The notes under the pieces are model-generated. The model did no database searches. It was not told the DNA's origin and saw only the letters and a program-made list of their open reading frames with translations. DNA of 64,000 nt from positions 224,014-288,013 of the forward strand of contig NZ_JAFKCS010000003.1 of the NCBI RefSeq assembly GCF_017255015.1, read 5' to 3'. This document shows, piece by piece, positions 24,499 to 33,163 of the stretch; the first letter of the stretch is position 1, and each line of letters begins with the position of its first letter. The position numbers and the translations under genes were made by a program. Source of the stretch: Bowmanella yangjiangensis (GTDB taxonomy: Bacteria; Pseudomonadota; Gammaproteobacteria; Enterobacterales; Alteromonadaceae).

Positions 24499-25206
24499 TT
24501 AAAGCACTAGCTTAGTGATTTCGCGTATAAAAGTGCGGCACTGTTCTTCTGCTAACCGGGCTATTTTTATATCTAAGTAGTTTAAGTGCAGTATCTCAGA
24601 CAACTTCCGATAGATTATACTTTCATTGACCTGATTTTTCCGAGAGATCTCTTTCAATAACTTCATGCATTGACTTCTTAGTATTCGAAGTTCCTTATTT
24701 GCTAAACTGCCCATCGGCATTGAGTCGCCTTTGTGAAAGCTTACGCTGGCGTCACAGCCTGAGTCACAAATGTAGCCATATTGACCGAATCTTCTCTTTA
24801 ATACGTCAAACTTTTTTAGGCTTGCAGTGCCATCACAATAGTGGCAACGAAAAATAATGGGGCCAAGTGTAGTTCTTTTTCTTGGTGTGGATTCAGAATC
24901 AAAGAATAAATTTATTGAGAGCATTCTATAGTGCTCAATAAGTGTCCTATCGTTCTTATTATCGAAATAATTGAGTAGGTTAGATCTTTCCCAATTATTG
25001 ATCCTGCACTGAGGTTTACCTTTAAATTCCCGCTTCAAAGTCAAAAGCACGGATAGGTAAGCTTGATTGTACATGTCTCTGTCATAGTCTTTGTCACATC
25101 CAGAATACTTCAGTTGTGCCTCAATCTGGCTAAGCTTCTGCTTCATACCTGGTGTTGTACTATGCCAGTAAAAGTCTTGTGTGGTCTGCTTTGAGGGGGT
25201 AGTCAT
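24499..25206 (-). CDS. DUF3268 zinc-finger-containing protein
   Basis: A 235-residue protein. Residues about 118-172 match the DUF3268 pattern: CHYCDG, then YGYICDSGCDASVSFHKGDSMPMGSLANKELRILR (family form CxYC...YxCxxCxAxVGxHxGxxxPLGxLAxxELRxxR). The four cysteines likely bind zinc. The flanks are helical and unassigned. The gene is headed by a copy of the 18-bp palindrome 33 bases before its start, so it belongs to the same regulon as mobC. Function unknown; a nucleic-acid role is plausible from the zinc finger. Confidence 0.65.
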   Translation of the reverse strand: MTTPSKQTTQDFYWHSTTPGMKQKLSQIEAQLKYSGCDKDYDRDMYNQAYLSVLLTLKREFKGKPQCRINNWERSNLLNYFDNKNDRTLIEHYRMLSINLFFDSESTPRKRTTLGPIIFRCHYCDGTASLKKFDVLKRRFGQYGYICDSGCDASVSFHKGDSMPMGSLANKELRILRSQCMKLLKEISRKNQVNESIIYRKLSEILHLNYLDIKIARLAEEQCRTFIREITKLVL

Positions 25207-25238
25207 TGGTAAGTCCAGAGCTAGTTATAGATGACAAT

Positions 25239-25256
25239 GTTTGACACGTGTCAAAC
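25239..25256. promoter_or_regulatory. 18-bp palindromic operator, copy 3 (upstream of the DUF3268 gene)
   Basis: GTTTGACACGTGTCAAAC, identical to 14919-14936 and 15168-15185. On the minus strand its TTGACA is followed after 17-19 bases by TCTATAAC, so the operator overlies a plausible -35 element of the DUF3268 gene. Confidence 0.75.
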
Positions 25257-25587
25257 TCGTGCATATGAAGTATCCACAAAGTTAGAAACCCTTCAACCAC
25301 AGTTATTTAGTGCTGAGGGAATGAATAACCGCAGTTCGTTCTATTTTTTAGAATTTAAAATGGAGAATTTCACGTCATTTAATGTTTTTTTAGGGTGTTT
25401 TTGAGTTTTTTAGTTATTTTTGTGCATCAGCATATGTTTCACACAGAAAATAACCTCTTTTTCGCGTGCAATAATATATGTATTCCACGCCTTATAAAAA
25501 GCGTCGATTTTTATTTCCAAATGTAATCAAAAAATAATTTCAATGCATGTAAATTGATTGGGAGTTTTTAAGTTTGGTAAATTAGTT
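25257..25587. other. AT-rich intergenic region upstream of the DUF4224-integrase operon
   Basis: About 330 bases with runs of T and A and no convincing gene. It must contain the promoter for the DUF4224-integrase pair. The short repeated ATATG/ATATATG motifs are not distinctive enough to call sites. Confidence 0.4.
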
Positions 25588-25815
25588 ATGTTTTTAACAT
25601 TTGAGGAAATGTCTGAACTGACAGGGCGAAAGCAAAAAAAGAAACAAGTAGAACAGTTGCTCTTGATGCATATTCCTTTTTCAATTGATGCTCTAGGACG
25701 TCCTAAAGTGCTAAGAAAGGTAATTGAGGAAGATCTCGGTGCTGAAGGGAACTACAAGAATCGTTCAAAGCTATCTATAAGTTATGACAAGCTGTCTACA
25801 ATAGGGAAAGTATAA
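25588..25815 (+). CDS. DUF4224 domain-containing protein (integrase-associated)
   Basis: A 75-residue protein from the ATG at 25588. MFLTFEEMSELTGRKQKKKQ followed by QLLLMHIPFSIDALGRPKVLR is the DUF4224 pattern, a small family found in front of phage and island integrases and possibly DNA-binding (winged-helix-like, excisionase-type role suspected). Its TAA overlaps the integrase ATG by one base. An upstream TTG (25558) is in frame but gives no family match. Confidence 0.78.
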   Translation: MFLTFEEMSELTGRKQKKKQVEQLLLMHIPFSIDALGRPKVLRKVIEEDLGAEGNYKNRSKLSISYDKLSTIGKV

Positions 25816-26843
25816 TGGGTAGGCGTCACACAGCCGAGTTCTCTCACCTTCCGAAAGGGATGTATTTCAATAAGAAAGGCGGTACCTATTACCTCCGTGT
25901 ACCTGGGCAGAAAGACATTCGGCTGGGAAGGACATTGCATTCAGCCTTAAAAGCATATTGGGCTGTTCCGGGGATGTACTTTGAAGCTCCTCTAATGAAG
26001 GACCTGATTGCAAGGTATATGCAGGAAGTGTCCCCAACCAAGGCCCCGGAAACGCACAAGTCCAATATGTCTGGTGCTAAGTTTCTTCTGCTCTCCTTCG
26101 GTGACTTTCGACCTAAGGAAGTAAAGCCAATCCATATCTATCAGCATCTTGATGCCAGGAAAAAATCAGCTACTCGAGCCAATCGAGAGGTTGCTCTATT
26201 GGGCGCAATTTTTACCGAAGCTATCCGCTGGGGAATCGTTGAAGAGACGCCGGTGCAGAATATTAAGCGCCATAAGGAAATTCCCAGAGATAGACTGGTT
26301 ACAGACAATGAGATCAAGGCTTTTAAACATTTCGCGCCTGAATGGATGCGTCTTTACATAGATTTGAAGTTGTCTACGGCTCTTAGACAGACAGATATGC
26401 TTAGGCTTCACAGCGGGATGTGGGATGAAAAAGGCCTTTGGGTGGACACTTCAAAAACTGGTAAGAAGCTTTGTTTTTCTGCCTCCTCCGAGTTGAAACT
26501 CATTGTGAGCAAGCTGCAAAAGATAAATAGCGTGAAGAAAAAAAGTAATGTCTTACCGTTGAATTGGTGGTTTTTCTCAACACGGAGTGGAACACCATAT
26601 AGTGCTGATGGGTTTCGGAGTATATGGCATAGAGTGATGAACAAAGCTCTGAGTTCAGGGTTATTGGAAGAGAGGTTTCAGGAAAAGGACTTACGAGCCC
26701 GCGCCGCTACCGATTGTAATAGCCTGATGGAAGCCTTTGAGCTATGCGGTCATAGCAGTCTTTCAACCACAAAGCGCATCTACAGGCGGGGATATACGCA
26801 TGTGCATCCTGTCAATAGAGCGAAGAGCTTGAAAAAGAAGTAA
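25815..26843 (+). CDS. int: tyrosine recombinase / site-specific integrase
   Basis: A 342-residue phage-type integrase. An N-terminal arm-type domain (KKGGTYYLRVPGQKDIRLG) is followed by a core-binding domain (about 60-160) and a catalytic domain with Arg in STALRQTDMLRL, the LRARAATD box (R-x-x, replacing HxLR), His in ELCGHSS and the Tyr nucleophile in TTKRIYRRG. It ends 156 bases before the right attachment repeat and presumably drives integration at tRNA-Phe. Translationally coupled to DUF4224. Confidence 0.93.
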   Translation: MGRRHTAEFSHLPKGMYFNKKGGTYYLRVPGQKDIRLGRTLHSALKAYWAVPGMYFEAPLMKDLIARYMQEVSPTKAPETHKSNMSGAKFLLLSFGDFRPKEVKPIHIYQHLDARKKSATRANREVALLGAIFTEAIRWGIVEETPVQNIKRHKEIPRDRLVTDNEIKAFKHFAPEWMRLYIDLKLSTALRQTDMLRLHSGMWDEKGLWVDTSKTGKKLCFSASSELKLIVSKLQKINSVKKKSNVLPLNWWFFSTRSGTPYSADGFRSIWHRVMNKALSSGLLEERFQEKDLRARAATDCNSLMEAFELCGHSSLSTTKRIYRRGYTHVHPVNRAKSLKKK

Positions 26844-26999
26844 TTTTTCAGCATTATCGAAACTAATTGAACTGAGTCTTATAAGCGCAGAAATAGACCA
26901 AAAGACTCATAATTTTTGAAAACTAGCGATTTTTTATAGGAACTTTGGTTCTAAAGAAAGCTAGGAATAACAGTAGCTTAGGGTTCTTGAACCGTCGAC

Positions 27000-27039
27000 A
27001 TTGAAAATCCCCGTGTCGGTGGTTCGATTCCGCCTCTGG
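27000..27039 (+). repeat. attR: right 40-bp attachment repeat (tRNA-Phe 3' half)
   Basis: Identical to 12517-12556 for 40 bases, then CACCA. One G of the acceptor stem present at the left end (CTGGGCACCA) is missing here (CTGGCACCA), so this half-tRNA could not restore a normal tRNA unless the crossover lay upstream of that base. Confidence 0.93.
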
Positions 27040-27060
27040 CACCATCCTAGTAAAGAAAAA

Positions 27061-27088
27061 AGCCCCGGTCTATGACCGGGGCTTTTTT
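27061..27088 (+). terminator. rho-independent terminator past attR
   Basis: AGCCCCGGTC-TATGA-CCGGGGCT stem followed by TTTTTT, the same distance from attR as the left terminator is from the tRNA. It may be the ancestral tRNA-Phe terminator displaced by the island. Confidence 0.85.
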
Positions 27089-27110
27089 CTTTATGGCTGT
27101 GCCAAAAGCT

Positions 27111-27206
27111 CTCACCCGGCTAAGCGCCGGGTTCGATTGCAAAGTGCCTCCCTGCACTTTGCCCTACGGGCCATCCTTCGGATGTCCGAGATTGCTCCTG
27201 GCAATC
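27111..27206. repeat. cluster of four successive perfect hairpins
   Basis: CCCGGC/GCCGGG (27115-27131), GCAAAGTGC/GCACTTTGC (27139-27162), CATCC/GGATG (27172-27184) and GATTGC/GCAATC (27190-27206) follow one another with loops of 3-6 bases. The first half resembles 29230-29278 beyond the Fic gene. It has no coding frame. The rest of 27207-27556 is AT-rich and contains another hairpin, GTCAGT/ACTGAC near 27260, and no gene that I can see. Confidence 0.65.
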
Positions 27207-27556
27207 TGGTCCGCCCTCTCAATTCTGAATAGCCAGTAAAAGTTTTCCCACTAGCCCTGTCAGTTTTACTGACTCTTCAGCTTTTATTTGGCTATGCAGG
27301 GTTCACCAAATACGAGTCACGCTGAGGTTGGTTGTTGCTTATTAATAAAGATGTCAGTGGAGCCCTATGTTAAATCTTGAATGCGGCGCACAAAAAATTC
27401 TACCTAAGTAGTGAAAAGCTTAAACAATGTGAGATTTGCAAAAAAAAAAACAATTTGCACAAAAAATTCTATTAAGGGAAGATTAAGAAATAGGCAGGAA
27501 GGTGAATGCTCACTAACAGAGTATTTGTCATACTTTAGGTGTAGTCAAGACTAATT

Positions 27557-29137
27557 ATGCAACCACTCGGATATACATATCTGCTTCAAGAGCTGGAGAT
27601 AGAGCTCCCCAAGTTAGGCATTGAACTCTATCAAGGTAAAGGAAACCGAGACCAAAAAGTCAATTATGGTCATACGGTTACCAAATACTTAGCAGCTAAT
27701 AAGTCATCAAAAATCAACGTGCCAGCGCAATTAGAGATGGCAATCAAGCATCAAGGGATTAGGCTGCAGTATATTGCAATGGTCTATGACAAGATTGACG
27801 TAGCAGAGCTAACTAAGTTTGTTAAGGAAAGGCAATTATCAAAAATTAGGCGTGCAATGTGGTTTCTCTTTGAGTGGTTAACTGGAGAAAGGCTGGACAT
27901 TAAAGATCTGAAGTCAACAGGTTATGTAAATCTTTTGGATCCACAATTTTATTTTACTAGGGATAATGGGAATAAATGCCCTCGAACAAAAATAATAAAT
28001 AATATGCTAGGAAATAGGCAGTGCTGCCCAATGATCCGCAAAACAGGGATTGTTGGAACCTTGGATATGGACAAAACTTTGGCAGATGCAGAGGAGAAAC
28101 TGAAAGATCTCAATCGATACATAAGTACTGATCAAATTGGTAGATCCCTCAACTATCTATATTTGAAGGAAACAAAAAGTAGTACAGAGATTGAGAGAGA
28201 GGATAGTAGTCAAAGTAAGACCAGTAGATTTTATCAAGTTCTTAAAACAGCCGGCTCAATACCCCTGACGAAACAGCGATTGATAACAATTCAAAATCAG
28301 ATTGTTCCAACTTCCCGCGGAGATACTGATTATAGGAAGGATGAGATATGGGTTGGGGAAAGTATGAGAGAAATGGGGGGCGGTACTTATGAGAACTATC
28401 ATTACATAGCACCGAAAAAGGAATGTGTAAGTGATATGATGAATGGTCTGTTGGAAATGCATAATGCTCTATTACATGAGCCAAATATTCCCCCTTTGGT
28501 TCACGCTACTGCAGTTTCTTTTATGTTTGTATATATTCACCCATTTTCTGATGGAAACGGAAGGACTCATCGTTATCTTATTCATGACATATTGAAAAGT
28601 CGTAGTCCGAAAAACAATTTTATTGTTCCAGTGTCGTCGGCGATTCTGAATAACATGAGTGAGTATGATAGAGTCTTGGAGACTGTGTCAAAACCAGTCA
28701 TGGCGCTTATTCAGTATGAATCATGTGATAAGACTGACTCAATAGAAATTCTCTCAGATAACAGACATCTATATCAGTTTCCTGATTTGACAGAGCATTT
28801 GATATTTATTCATAAAATGATGCATATCGCATTTAGTGAAGATCTACTTAATGAAATTTTTTACGTCATAATGTTCGACTCTGTGAAGAAGAGCTTTAAT
28901 GAGACTTTTGATTTGAGTGAGAAGAGGCTAGGGCAGTTAATTAATGTATTACTTCAAAATGAAGGAAAGTTCAGTAACACAAAGCGAAAAAAGTTTCAGC
29001 AAGAGTACACTGATGAGGAGTTGAATCAAATGGAGACATTTGCTGTCGAAGCTATTGGCCTAATTAAAGCGTTTAAGTCAAGTCTCGCAAAAGTAGATAC
29101 TTCTGAAGACAGGGAGAGATCTGAGGTGGCCCCGTAG
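27557..29137 (+). CDS. Fic-domain protein, probable AMPylator
   Basis: A 526-residue protein. The Fic core is at about 300-380 with the active-site motif HPFSDGNGRTHRY, a complete HPFx(D/E)GNGR. Fic enzymes usually transfer AMP to protein hydroxyls. Upstream, KSSTEIERED resembles the autoinhibitory SxxxE(G/N) helix but with Arg in place of Gly/Asn. The first about 200 residues are unassigned, and a helical C-terminal domain follows. The gene is AT-rich like the island but lies outside attR, between two related hairpin repeats, so it looks separately acquired. No ribosome site is obvious before the ATG. Confidence 0.87.
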   Translation: MQPLGYTYLLQELEIELPKLGIELYQGKGNRDQKVNYGHTVTKYLAANKSSKINVPAQLEMAIKHQGIRLQYIAMVYDKIDVAELTKFVKERQLSKIRRAMWFLFEWLTGERLDIKDLKSTGYVNLLDPQFYFTRDNGNKCPRTKIINNMLGNRQCCPMIRKTGIVGTLDMDKTLADAEEKLKDLNRYISTDQIGRSLNYLYLKETKSSTEIEREDSSQSKTSRFYQVLKTAGSIPLTKQRLITIQNQIVPTSRGDTDYRKDEIWVGESMREMGGGTYENYHYIAPKKECVSDMMNGLLEMHNALLHEPNIPPLVHATAVSFMFVYIHPFSDGNGRTHRYLIHDILKSRSPKNNFIVPVSSAILNNMSEYDRVLETVSKPVMALIQYESCDKTDSIEILSDNRHLYQFPDLTEHLIFIHKMMHIAFSEDLLNEIFYVIMFDSVKKSFNETFDLSEKRLGQLINVLLQNEGKFSNTKRKKFQQEYTDEELNQMETFAVEAIGLIKAFKSSLAKVDTSEDRERSEVAP

Positions 29138-29229
29138 TTTTTATTATTGCCGTGGGTGATTAATGAATTTTTGATATAAATCATAGTGTTAAATAAAATT
29201 TTCGGTCCCATCCCTGACTATAAAGAAAC

Positions 29230-29278
29230 TTTCACTGGGCTAAGCACTGGGATTGCAAAGTCCTGCAAGTGACTTGCC
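29230..29278. repeat. degenerate second copy of the Fic-flanking repeat
   Basis: Aligns with 27111-27163: both read CAC-x-GGCTAAGC-x-C-x-GGG followed by ATTGCAAAGT, CCTGCA and CTTTGCC/CTTGCC. A hairpin GCAAGT/ACTTGC sits at 29265-29277. The two copies bracket the Fic gene in direct orientation. Confidence 0.5.
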
Positions 29279-29414
29279 TGGACTAAGCGGTTCAACTATC
29301 AGACGCAGATTTTTACAAATTCCAACGAGCTCTGACATCTTTGCTACAGGCCGCTCACAGACCTTCTATTGGCTAGGCGGCACACTGTCTCCCACACACA
29401 TAAGGAGACACTCA

Positions 29415-30005
29415 ATGTTAAAACCTGTTTTGTATTCACTGATATTTTTGGCGAGTGCGCCAGTGCTGGCTGAAGCCCAATCTTCTCCTCATTCTATGGG
29501 GGTAACGCTTGGCGGCGGTAGCGCCAAATTTAAAGATTCAAAAGAAGATGGTAATGGGGTGGGGCATTTGTACCTTTACTATCATTACAGCCTGACAGAG
29601 CAATTTGGGGTGGAGGCTGGCATTGTCGGCGGAACTGAGTCGAGTAACTGGGATTGCAAGAAAATTGACCGAGATAATTTCGAGTGCAGCAACGACCGCA
29701 AGCCGATTTTTGGTATTGGCGCCGATGATCTGGAATATTCCAATCTGGTGATTGCGGGGACGGCCAAGTTTCCACTAAGTGAGCGCAACAGCATCTATGG
29801 TAAGTTGGGGTTGCAGTATTTTGACTATGAAATTAGTGGTGATAAGACCAAATTAGCTGATGACTCCGGCGTAGGCCTTTACCTTGAGGCTGGCTGGCAA
29901 TATCGCTGGGACAGCGGTTGGGGTATGAATGTGGGGCTGAAGCATCTCCCTATGGATGATCTCAAAGTTGGTGGTTTGGATGTGGGAGTTAGCTACCGCT
30001 TTTGA
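29415..30005 (+). CDS. outer-membrane beta-barrel protein (OmpA/OmpW-like small barrel)
   Basis: A 196-residue exported protein from the ATG at 29415 (AAGGAGA upstream), with signal peptide about 1-21 (SAPVLAEA). The mature part shows alternating amphipathic strands (VTLGGGSAKF, LYLYYHYSL, FGVEAGIVGG, NSIYGKLGLQYFDYEI, GLYLEAGWQYRW, WGMNVGLKHLP) and ends in VSYRF, the C-terminal aromatic signal for outer-membrane assembly. About eight strands fit. The pair of cysteines in NWDCKKIDRDNFEC could close an outer loop. The ligand is unknown. Confidence 0.8.
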   Translation: MLKPVLYSLIFLASAPVLAEAQSSPHSMGVTLGGGSAKFKDSKEDGNGVGHLYLYYHYSLTEQFGVEAGIVGGTESSNWDCKKIDRDNFECSNDRKPIFGIGADDLEYSNLVIAGTAKFPLSERNSIYGKLGLQYFDYEISGDKTKLADDSGVGLYLEAGWQYRWDSGWGMNVGLKHLPMDDLKVGGLDVGVSYRF

Positions 30006-30008
30006 TTG

Positions 30009-30035
30009 AAAAAGGCCTGTTTTACAGGCCTTTTG
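30009..30035. terminator. bidirectional terminator between the barrel gene and glpK
   Basis: AAAAAGGCCTGT-TTT-ACAGGCCTTTT, a perfect stem with A and T tails between convergent genes. Confidence 0.88.
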
Positions 30036-30047
30036 TTTATTCCATGA

Positions 30048-31535
30048 TTAACGGGTCTGAATGCGTTTAACGCCTTGTTGCCATTGACTGTACAGGAAGT
30101 CTCTCTTGCTTTTATCCATACTGGGTGTAAAGGCTTTATCCTGTTGCCAAAGGGCGGCAATATCGTCTAAAGATTCATAAATGCCGGCTTGCAACCCCGC
30201 CAGGTAGGCGACACCTAATACCGTGGTTTCGTTTATTTTGCTGCGCTGCACTTCGCCACCTAACATGTCGGCCAGAAACTGCATAAGCCAATCGTTCTTC
30301 ACCATGCCGCCGTCTACTTTCAAGCTCACAGGGCGCACACCGTCTGCCTCCATGGCTTTTTGCAGATCTTTGGTTTGATAACACACCGATTGCAAACCGG
30401 CGCTGACAATTTCCTTAATGCCAGTATCCCGGGTCAGGCCCAGAATGGCCCCTCTGGCATCGGGATCCCAATAAGGTGCGCCCAGGCCGGTAAAGGCCGG
30501 CACTAATAAGACCCCATGATTAATATCCACTTCGCGGGCCAGTTGTTCTGACTCGCCAGCTTGTTCAATCAGATGTAAGCCATCCCGTAGCCACTGAATG
30601 GTGGCCCCGGCCATAAAAATGCTGCCTTCCAGGGCATAGGTGGGTTTGCCGTTCAGTCGGTAAGCTAAGGTGGTGAGCAAACGATTTTGCGAATGCAGGG
30701 CCTCTGCACCGGTATTGAGCATTAAGAAACAACCGGTGCCATAAGTGCTTTTAGCCATGCCACTTTCGAAACAGCACTGACCTACTAACGCGGCTTGCTG
30801 ATCGCCGGCCATAGCCAGGATAGAAATTGCACCACCAAACCATTGCGGGTCTGTTTCGCCGTAATGATGCGCCGAATCCTCTACTTGCGGGAGCAGGCTT
30901 GCTGGAATACCAAAAAGTTTAAGTAGCTCCGGATCCCATTGCTGCTGATGAATATCGAATAACAAGGTTCGGGAGGCGTTGGTGGCATCGGTCGTATGCA
31001 CTTTGCCGTCGGTTAGCTTCCAGAGCAGAAAGCAATCCACGGTGCCAAACAGCAGTTGGCCCTGTTCGGCTTTTTGTTTGGCGTCTGGCACATTGTCGAG
31101 AAGCCAGCGGATTTTGCTGGCGCAGAAGTAAGGGTCGAGCAGCAATCCGGTTTTCTTTTGCAGCCTTTCTTCCAGCTTGGGGTCCGACTCTGCCATGCGC
31201 TGACAATACTCAGCGGTGCGTCTGTCCTGCCAGACAATGGCTGGATAAATTGGCTCGCCAGTGTGCTTATCCCAAATCAAGGTGGTTTCCCGTTGATTGG
31301 TGATACCCAGACCAATGATGTCTGTGGCTTTGAGTTGGTTTTCCTGCAGCAACTGGCGACAACAGTCCAAAACCGTATGCCATAAGTCTCTCGGGTCATG
31401 TTCTACCCAGCTTGGCTTTGGATAATGCTGGGTAAAATCCCGTTGCACCATATCCATAATGCGTCCTTTAGCGTCCACCAATACAGCCCTGGAACTGGTA
31501 GTGCCCTGATCAACGGCAAGCAAGTAACGGCTCAT
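30048..31535 (-). CDS. glpK: glycerol kinase
   Basis: FGGY-family kinase of 495 residues that phosphorylates glycerol to glycerol-3-phosphate. The start at 31535 is chosen because [19 protein letters not shown] is the normal N-terminus and AAGGAAA precedes it. Signatures include [29 protein letters not shown] and [15 protein letters not shown]. It is divergent from glpD with about 115 bases between the starts, so the two successive steps of glycerol use share a promoter region. No glpF or glpR is in the window. Confidence 0.97.
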   Translation of the reverse strand: MSRYLLAVDQGTTSSRAVLVDAKGRIMDMVQRDFTQHYPKPSWVEHDPRDLWHTVLDCCRQLLQENQLKATDIIGLGITNQRETTLIWDKHTGEPIYPAIVWQDRRTAEYCQRMAESDPKLEERLQKKTGLLLDPYFCASKIRWLLDNVPDAKQKAEQGQLLFGTVDCFLLWKLTDGKVHTTDATNASRTLLFDIHQQQWDPELLKLFGIPASLLPQVEDSAHHYGETDPQWFGGAISILAMAGDQQAALVGQCCFESGMAKSTYGTGCFLMLNTGAEALHSQNRLLTTLAYRLNGKPTYALEGSIFMAGATIQWLRDGLHLIEQAGESEQLAREVDINHGVLLVPAFTGLGAPYWDPDARGAILGLTRDTGIKEIVSAGLQSVCYQTKDLQKAMEADGVRPVSLKVDGGMVKNDWLMQFLADMLGGEVQRSKINETTVLGVAYLAGLQAGIYESLDDIAALWQQDKAFTPSMDKSKRDFLYSQWQQGVKRIQTR

Positions 31536-31650
31536 TGTGTTTCCTTTAAATCCGGTTGACATAACCATATGCGAGTCAGGCTGTAATTGCATCCTGATGG
31601 ATTGTCACTGGGTATTGATCTGGATACATTGAGGGTCTGTACCGGGCTTA

Positions 31651-33144
31651 ATGTTAAAGGAATGGCCGGTGGATAAATTTAACTTGTTAGTGGTAGGTGG
31701 CGGCATCAATGGCGTTGGCATCGCAGCCGATGCGGCCGGGCGAGGCCTGTCGGTGTTGTTATGTGAACAGCAGGATCTTGGCTGGGCTACTTCGTCATCC
31801 AGCAGTAAGCTAATTCATGGTGGCTTACGTTATCTGGAGCAATACGAATTTCGCTTGGTGCATCACGCATTGGCCGAACGAGAAGTGCTGCTGAAGAATG
31901 CGCCGCATATTATCCGGCCGCTGCGTTTTCGCCTGCCGCACCGGCCCCATTTACGCCCAGCCTGGATGATTCGCACCGGTTTATTCTTGTATGACCATCT
32001 GGCAACCAGAGTCAGCCTGCCGGCTTCTGCCAGAGTCAGGATGGATGAGCAAAGCCCATTATTGGCGGACATTGACACCTGTTTCGAATATTCCGATGGT
32101 TGGGTTGATGATGCCAGGCTGGTGAGCTTAGTCGCCCAGCAGGCACGTAATCATGGCGCGCTGATTCTGCCAAGAACCCGCTGCACTGCGGCAAGGCGAG
32201 AAAATGGCGCTTGGCGGGTGGAACTGACTGATCCATTGGGACAAATAAGAGAAGTCTTGGCCAAAACCCTAGTGAATGCCGCAGGGCCCTGGGTGGGCCG
32301 CTTTTTACAGGATGGGGTGAAAGAACACACACACAACAGCATACGCCTGGTGCAGGGCAGCCATATTATTGTGCCTCGGGTTAATGACCAATCTTATGCT
32401 TATATATTGCAGCATACCGATGGGCGGATAGTGTTTGTGATCCCCTATGAACAGCAATTTTCCCTGATTGGCACCACCGAAGTGGAATATCAAGGCGACC
32501 CAGGGCAAGTGCAGATTAGTCAGGGAGAAATTGATTATCTGTTGGGTGTGGTGAATAGCTACTTTAAGGTAAAACTAACTGCAGAGCAGATAGTACATAG
32601 CTTCTCCGGAGTCAGGCCACTATTGGATGACCACCAGGATTCTGCTGGCAAAGTAACCCGTGACTATCGCTTTGAACTGAGTGAGGAAGACAGTGATGCG
32701 CCGCTGTTGACCATATTCGGTGGCAAGATCACCACCTACCGGCGATTAGCCCAAGCTGCAGTTAACAAACTGGCGACTTATTTCCCGGAAATGGGCAGAC
32801 CCTGGACGGCCTCAGCAGCGTTGCCGGGTGGGGATTTCGAGCATCTCGACAGCCTTATCAAAGAGTTAACTGGCACGTGGAGCTGGTTGGATACAAAGGT
32901 ACTGGGGCGCTATGCCAAACAGTACGGTACCCTAACTAACGCCCTTTTAGCCGGGTGCCAGAGTATGATGGATTTAGGTAAGCACTTTGGACAGGGCTTG
33001 TATCAAAAAGAAGTGGATTATCTGTGTGAGCAGGAATGGGCGTTAAGCGCAGAGGATATTTTGTGGCGGCGCACAAAGCTTGGGTTGCACTTTAGCTCAG
33101 CACAGCGTGAGCAATTAGCCAAGTACTTACAATGCAAGGCATAA
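31651..33144 (+). CDS. glpD: aerobic glycerol-3-phosphate dehydrogenase
   Basis: FAD-dependent membrane-associated dehydrogenase of up to 497 residues that oxidises glycerol-3-phosphate to dihydroxyacetone phosphate and feeds quinone. The FAD Rossmann motif NLLVVGGGINGVGIAADAAGRG is at the N-terminus, with SSSSKLIHGGLRYLE following. GTG at 31669 is an alternative start with an AAAGGA site eight bases upstream and may be the true one. FSGVRPLL and FGGKITTYRRLA complete the family pattern. Confidence 0.96.
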   Translation: MLKEWPVDKFNLLVVGGGINGVGIAADAAGRGLSVLLCEQQDLGWATSSSSSKLIHGGLRYLEQYEFRLVHHALAEREVLLKNAPHIIRPLRFRLPHRPHLRPAWMIRTGLFLYDHLATRVSLPASARVRMDEQSPLLADIDTCFEYSDGWVDDARLVSLVAQQARNHGALILPRTRCTAARRENGAWRVELTDPLGQIREVLAKTLVNAAGPWVGRFLQDGVKEHTHNSIRLVQGSHIIVPRVNDQSYAYILQHTDGRIVFVIPYEQQFSLIGTTEVEYQGDPGQVQISQGEIDYLLGVVNSYFKVKLTAEQIVHSFSGVRPLLDDHQDSAGKVTRDYRFELSEEDSDAPLLTIFGGKITTYRRLAQAAVNKLATYFPEMGRPWTASAALPGGDFEHLDSLIKELTGTWSWLDTKVLGRYAKQYGTLTNALLAGCQSMMDLGKHFGQGLYQKEVDYLCEQEWALSAEDILWRRTKLGLHFSSAQREQLAKYLQCKA

Positions 33145-33163
33145 CCAAGAGAAAGGGACAGGG

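Larger units (their letters stand above)
12517..27039. mobile_element. tRNA-Phe-integrated mobilizable genomic island with rep, mob and partial T4SS
   Basis: About 14.5 kb between two 40-bp direct repeats of the tRNA-Phe 3' half, with a tyrosine integrase gene ending about 160 bases before the right repeat. Contents: IncFII-type repA and origin-like region, candidate oriT and mobC, a four-gene cargo operon, virB6/virB5, a DUF3268 gene, and DUF4224-integrase. It is more AT-rich than its flanks. No relaxase, VirD4 or VirB4/VirB11 ATPase is present, so transfer would require a helper. The layout recalls SGI1-like islands (integrase, rep, a few mating-pore genes) but the gene families differ. Confidence 0.9.

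Noticed and set aside
12517..27039. A complete ICE or an integrated conjugative plasmid
   Set aside because: Only virB5 and virB6 of the T4SS are present; no relaxase, coupling protein, VirB4 or VirB11 was found on either strand.
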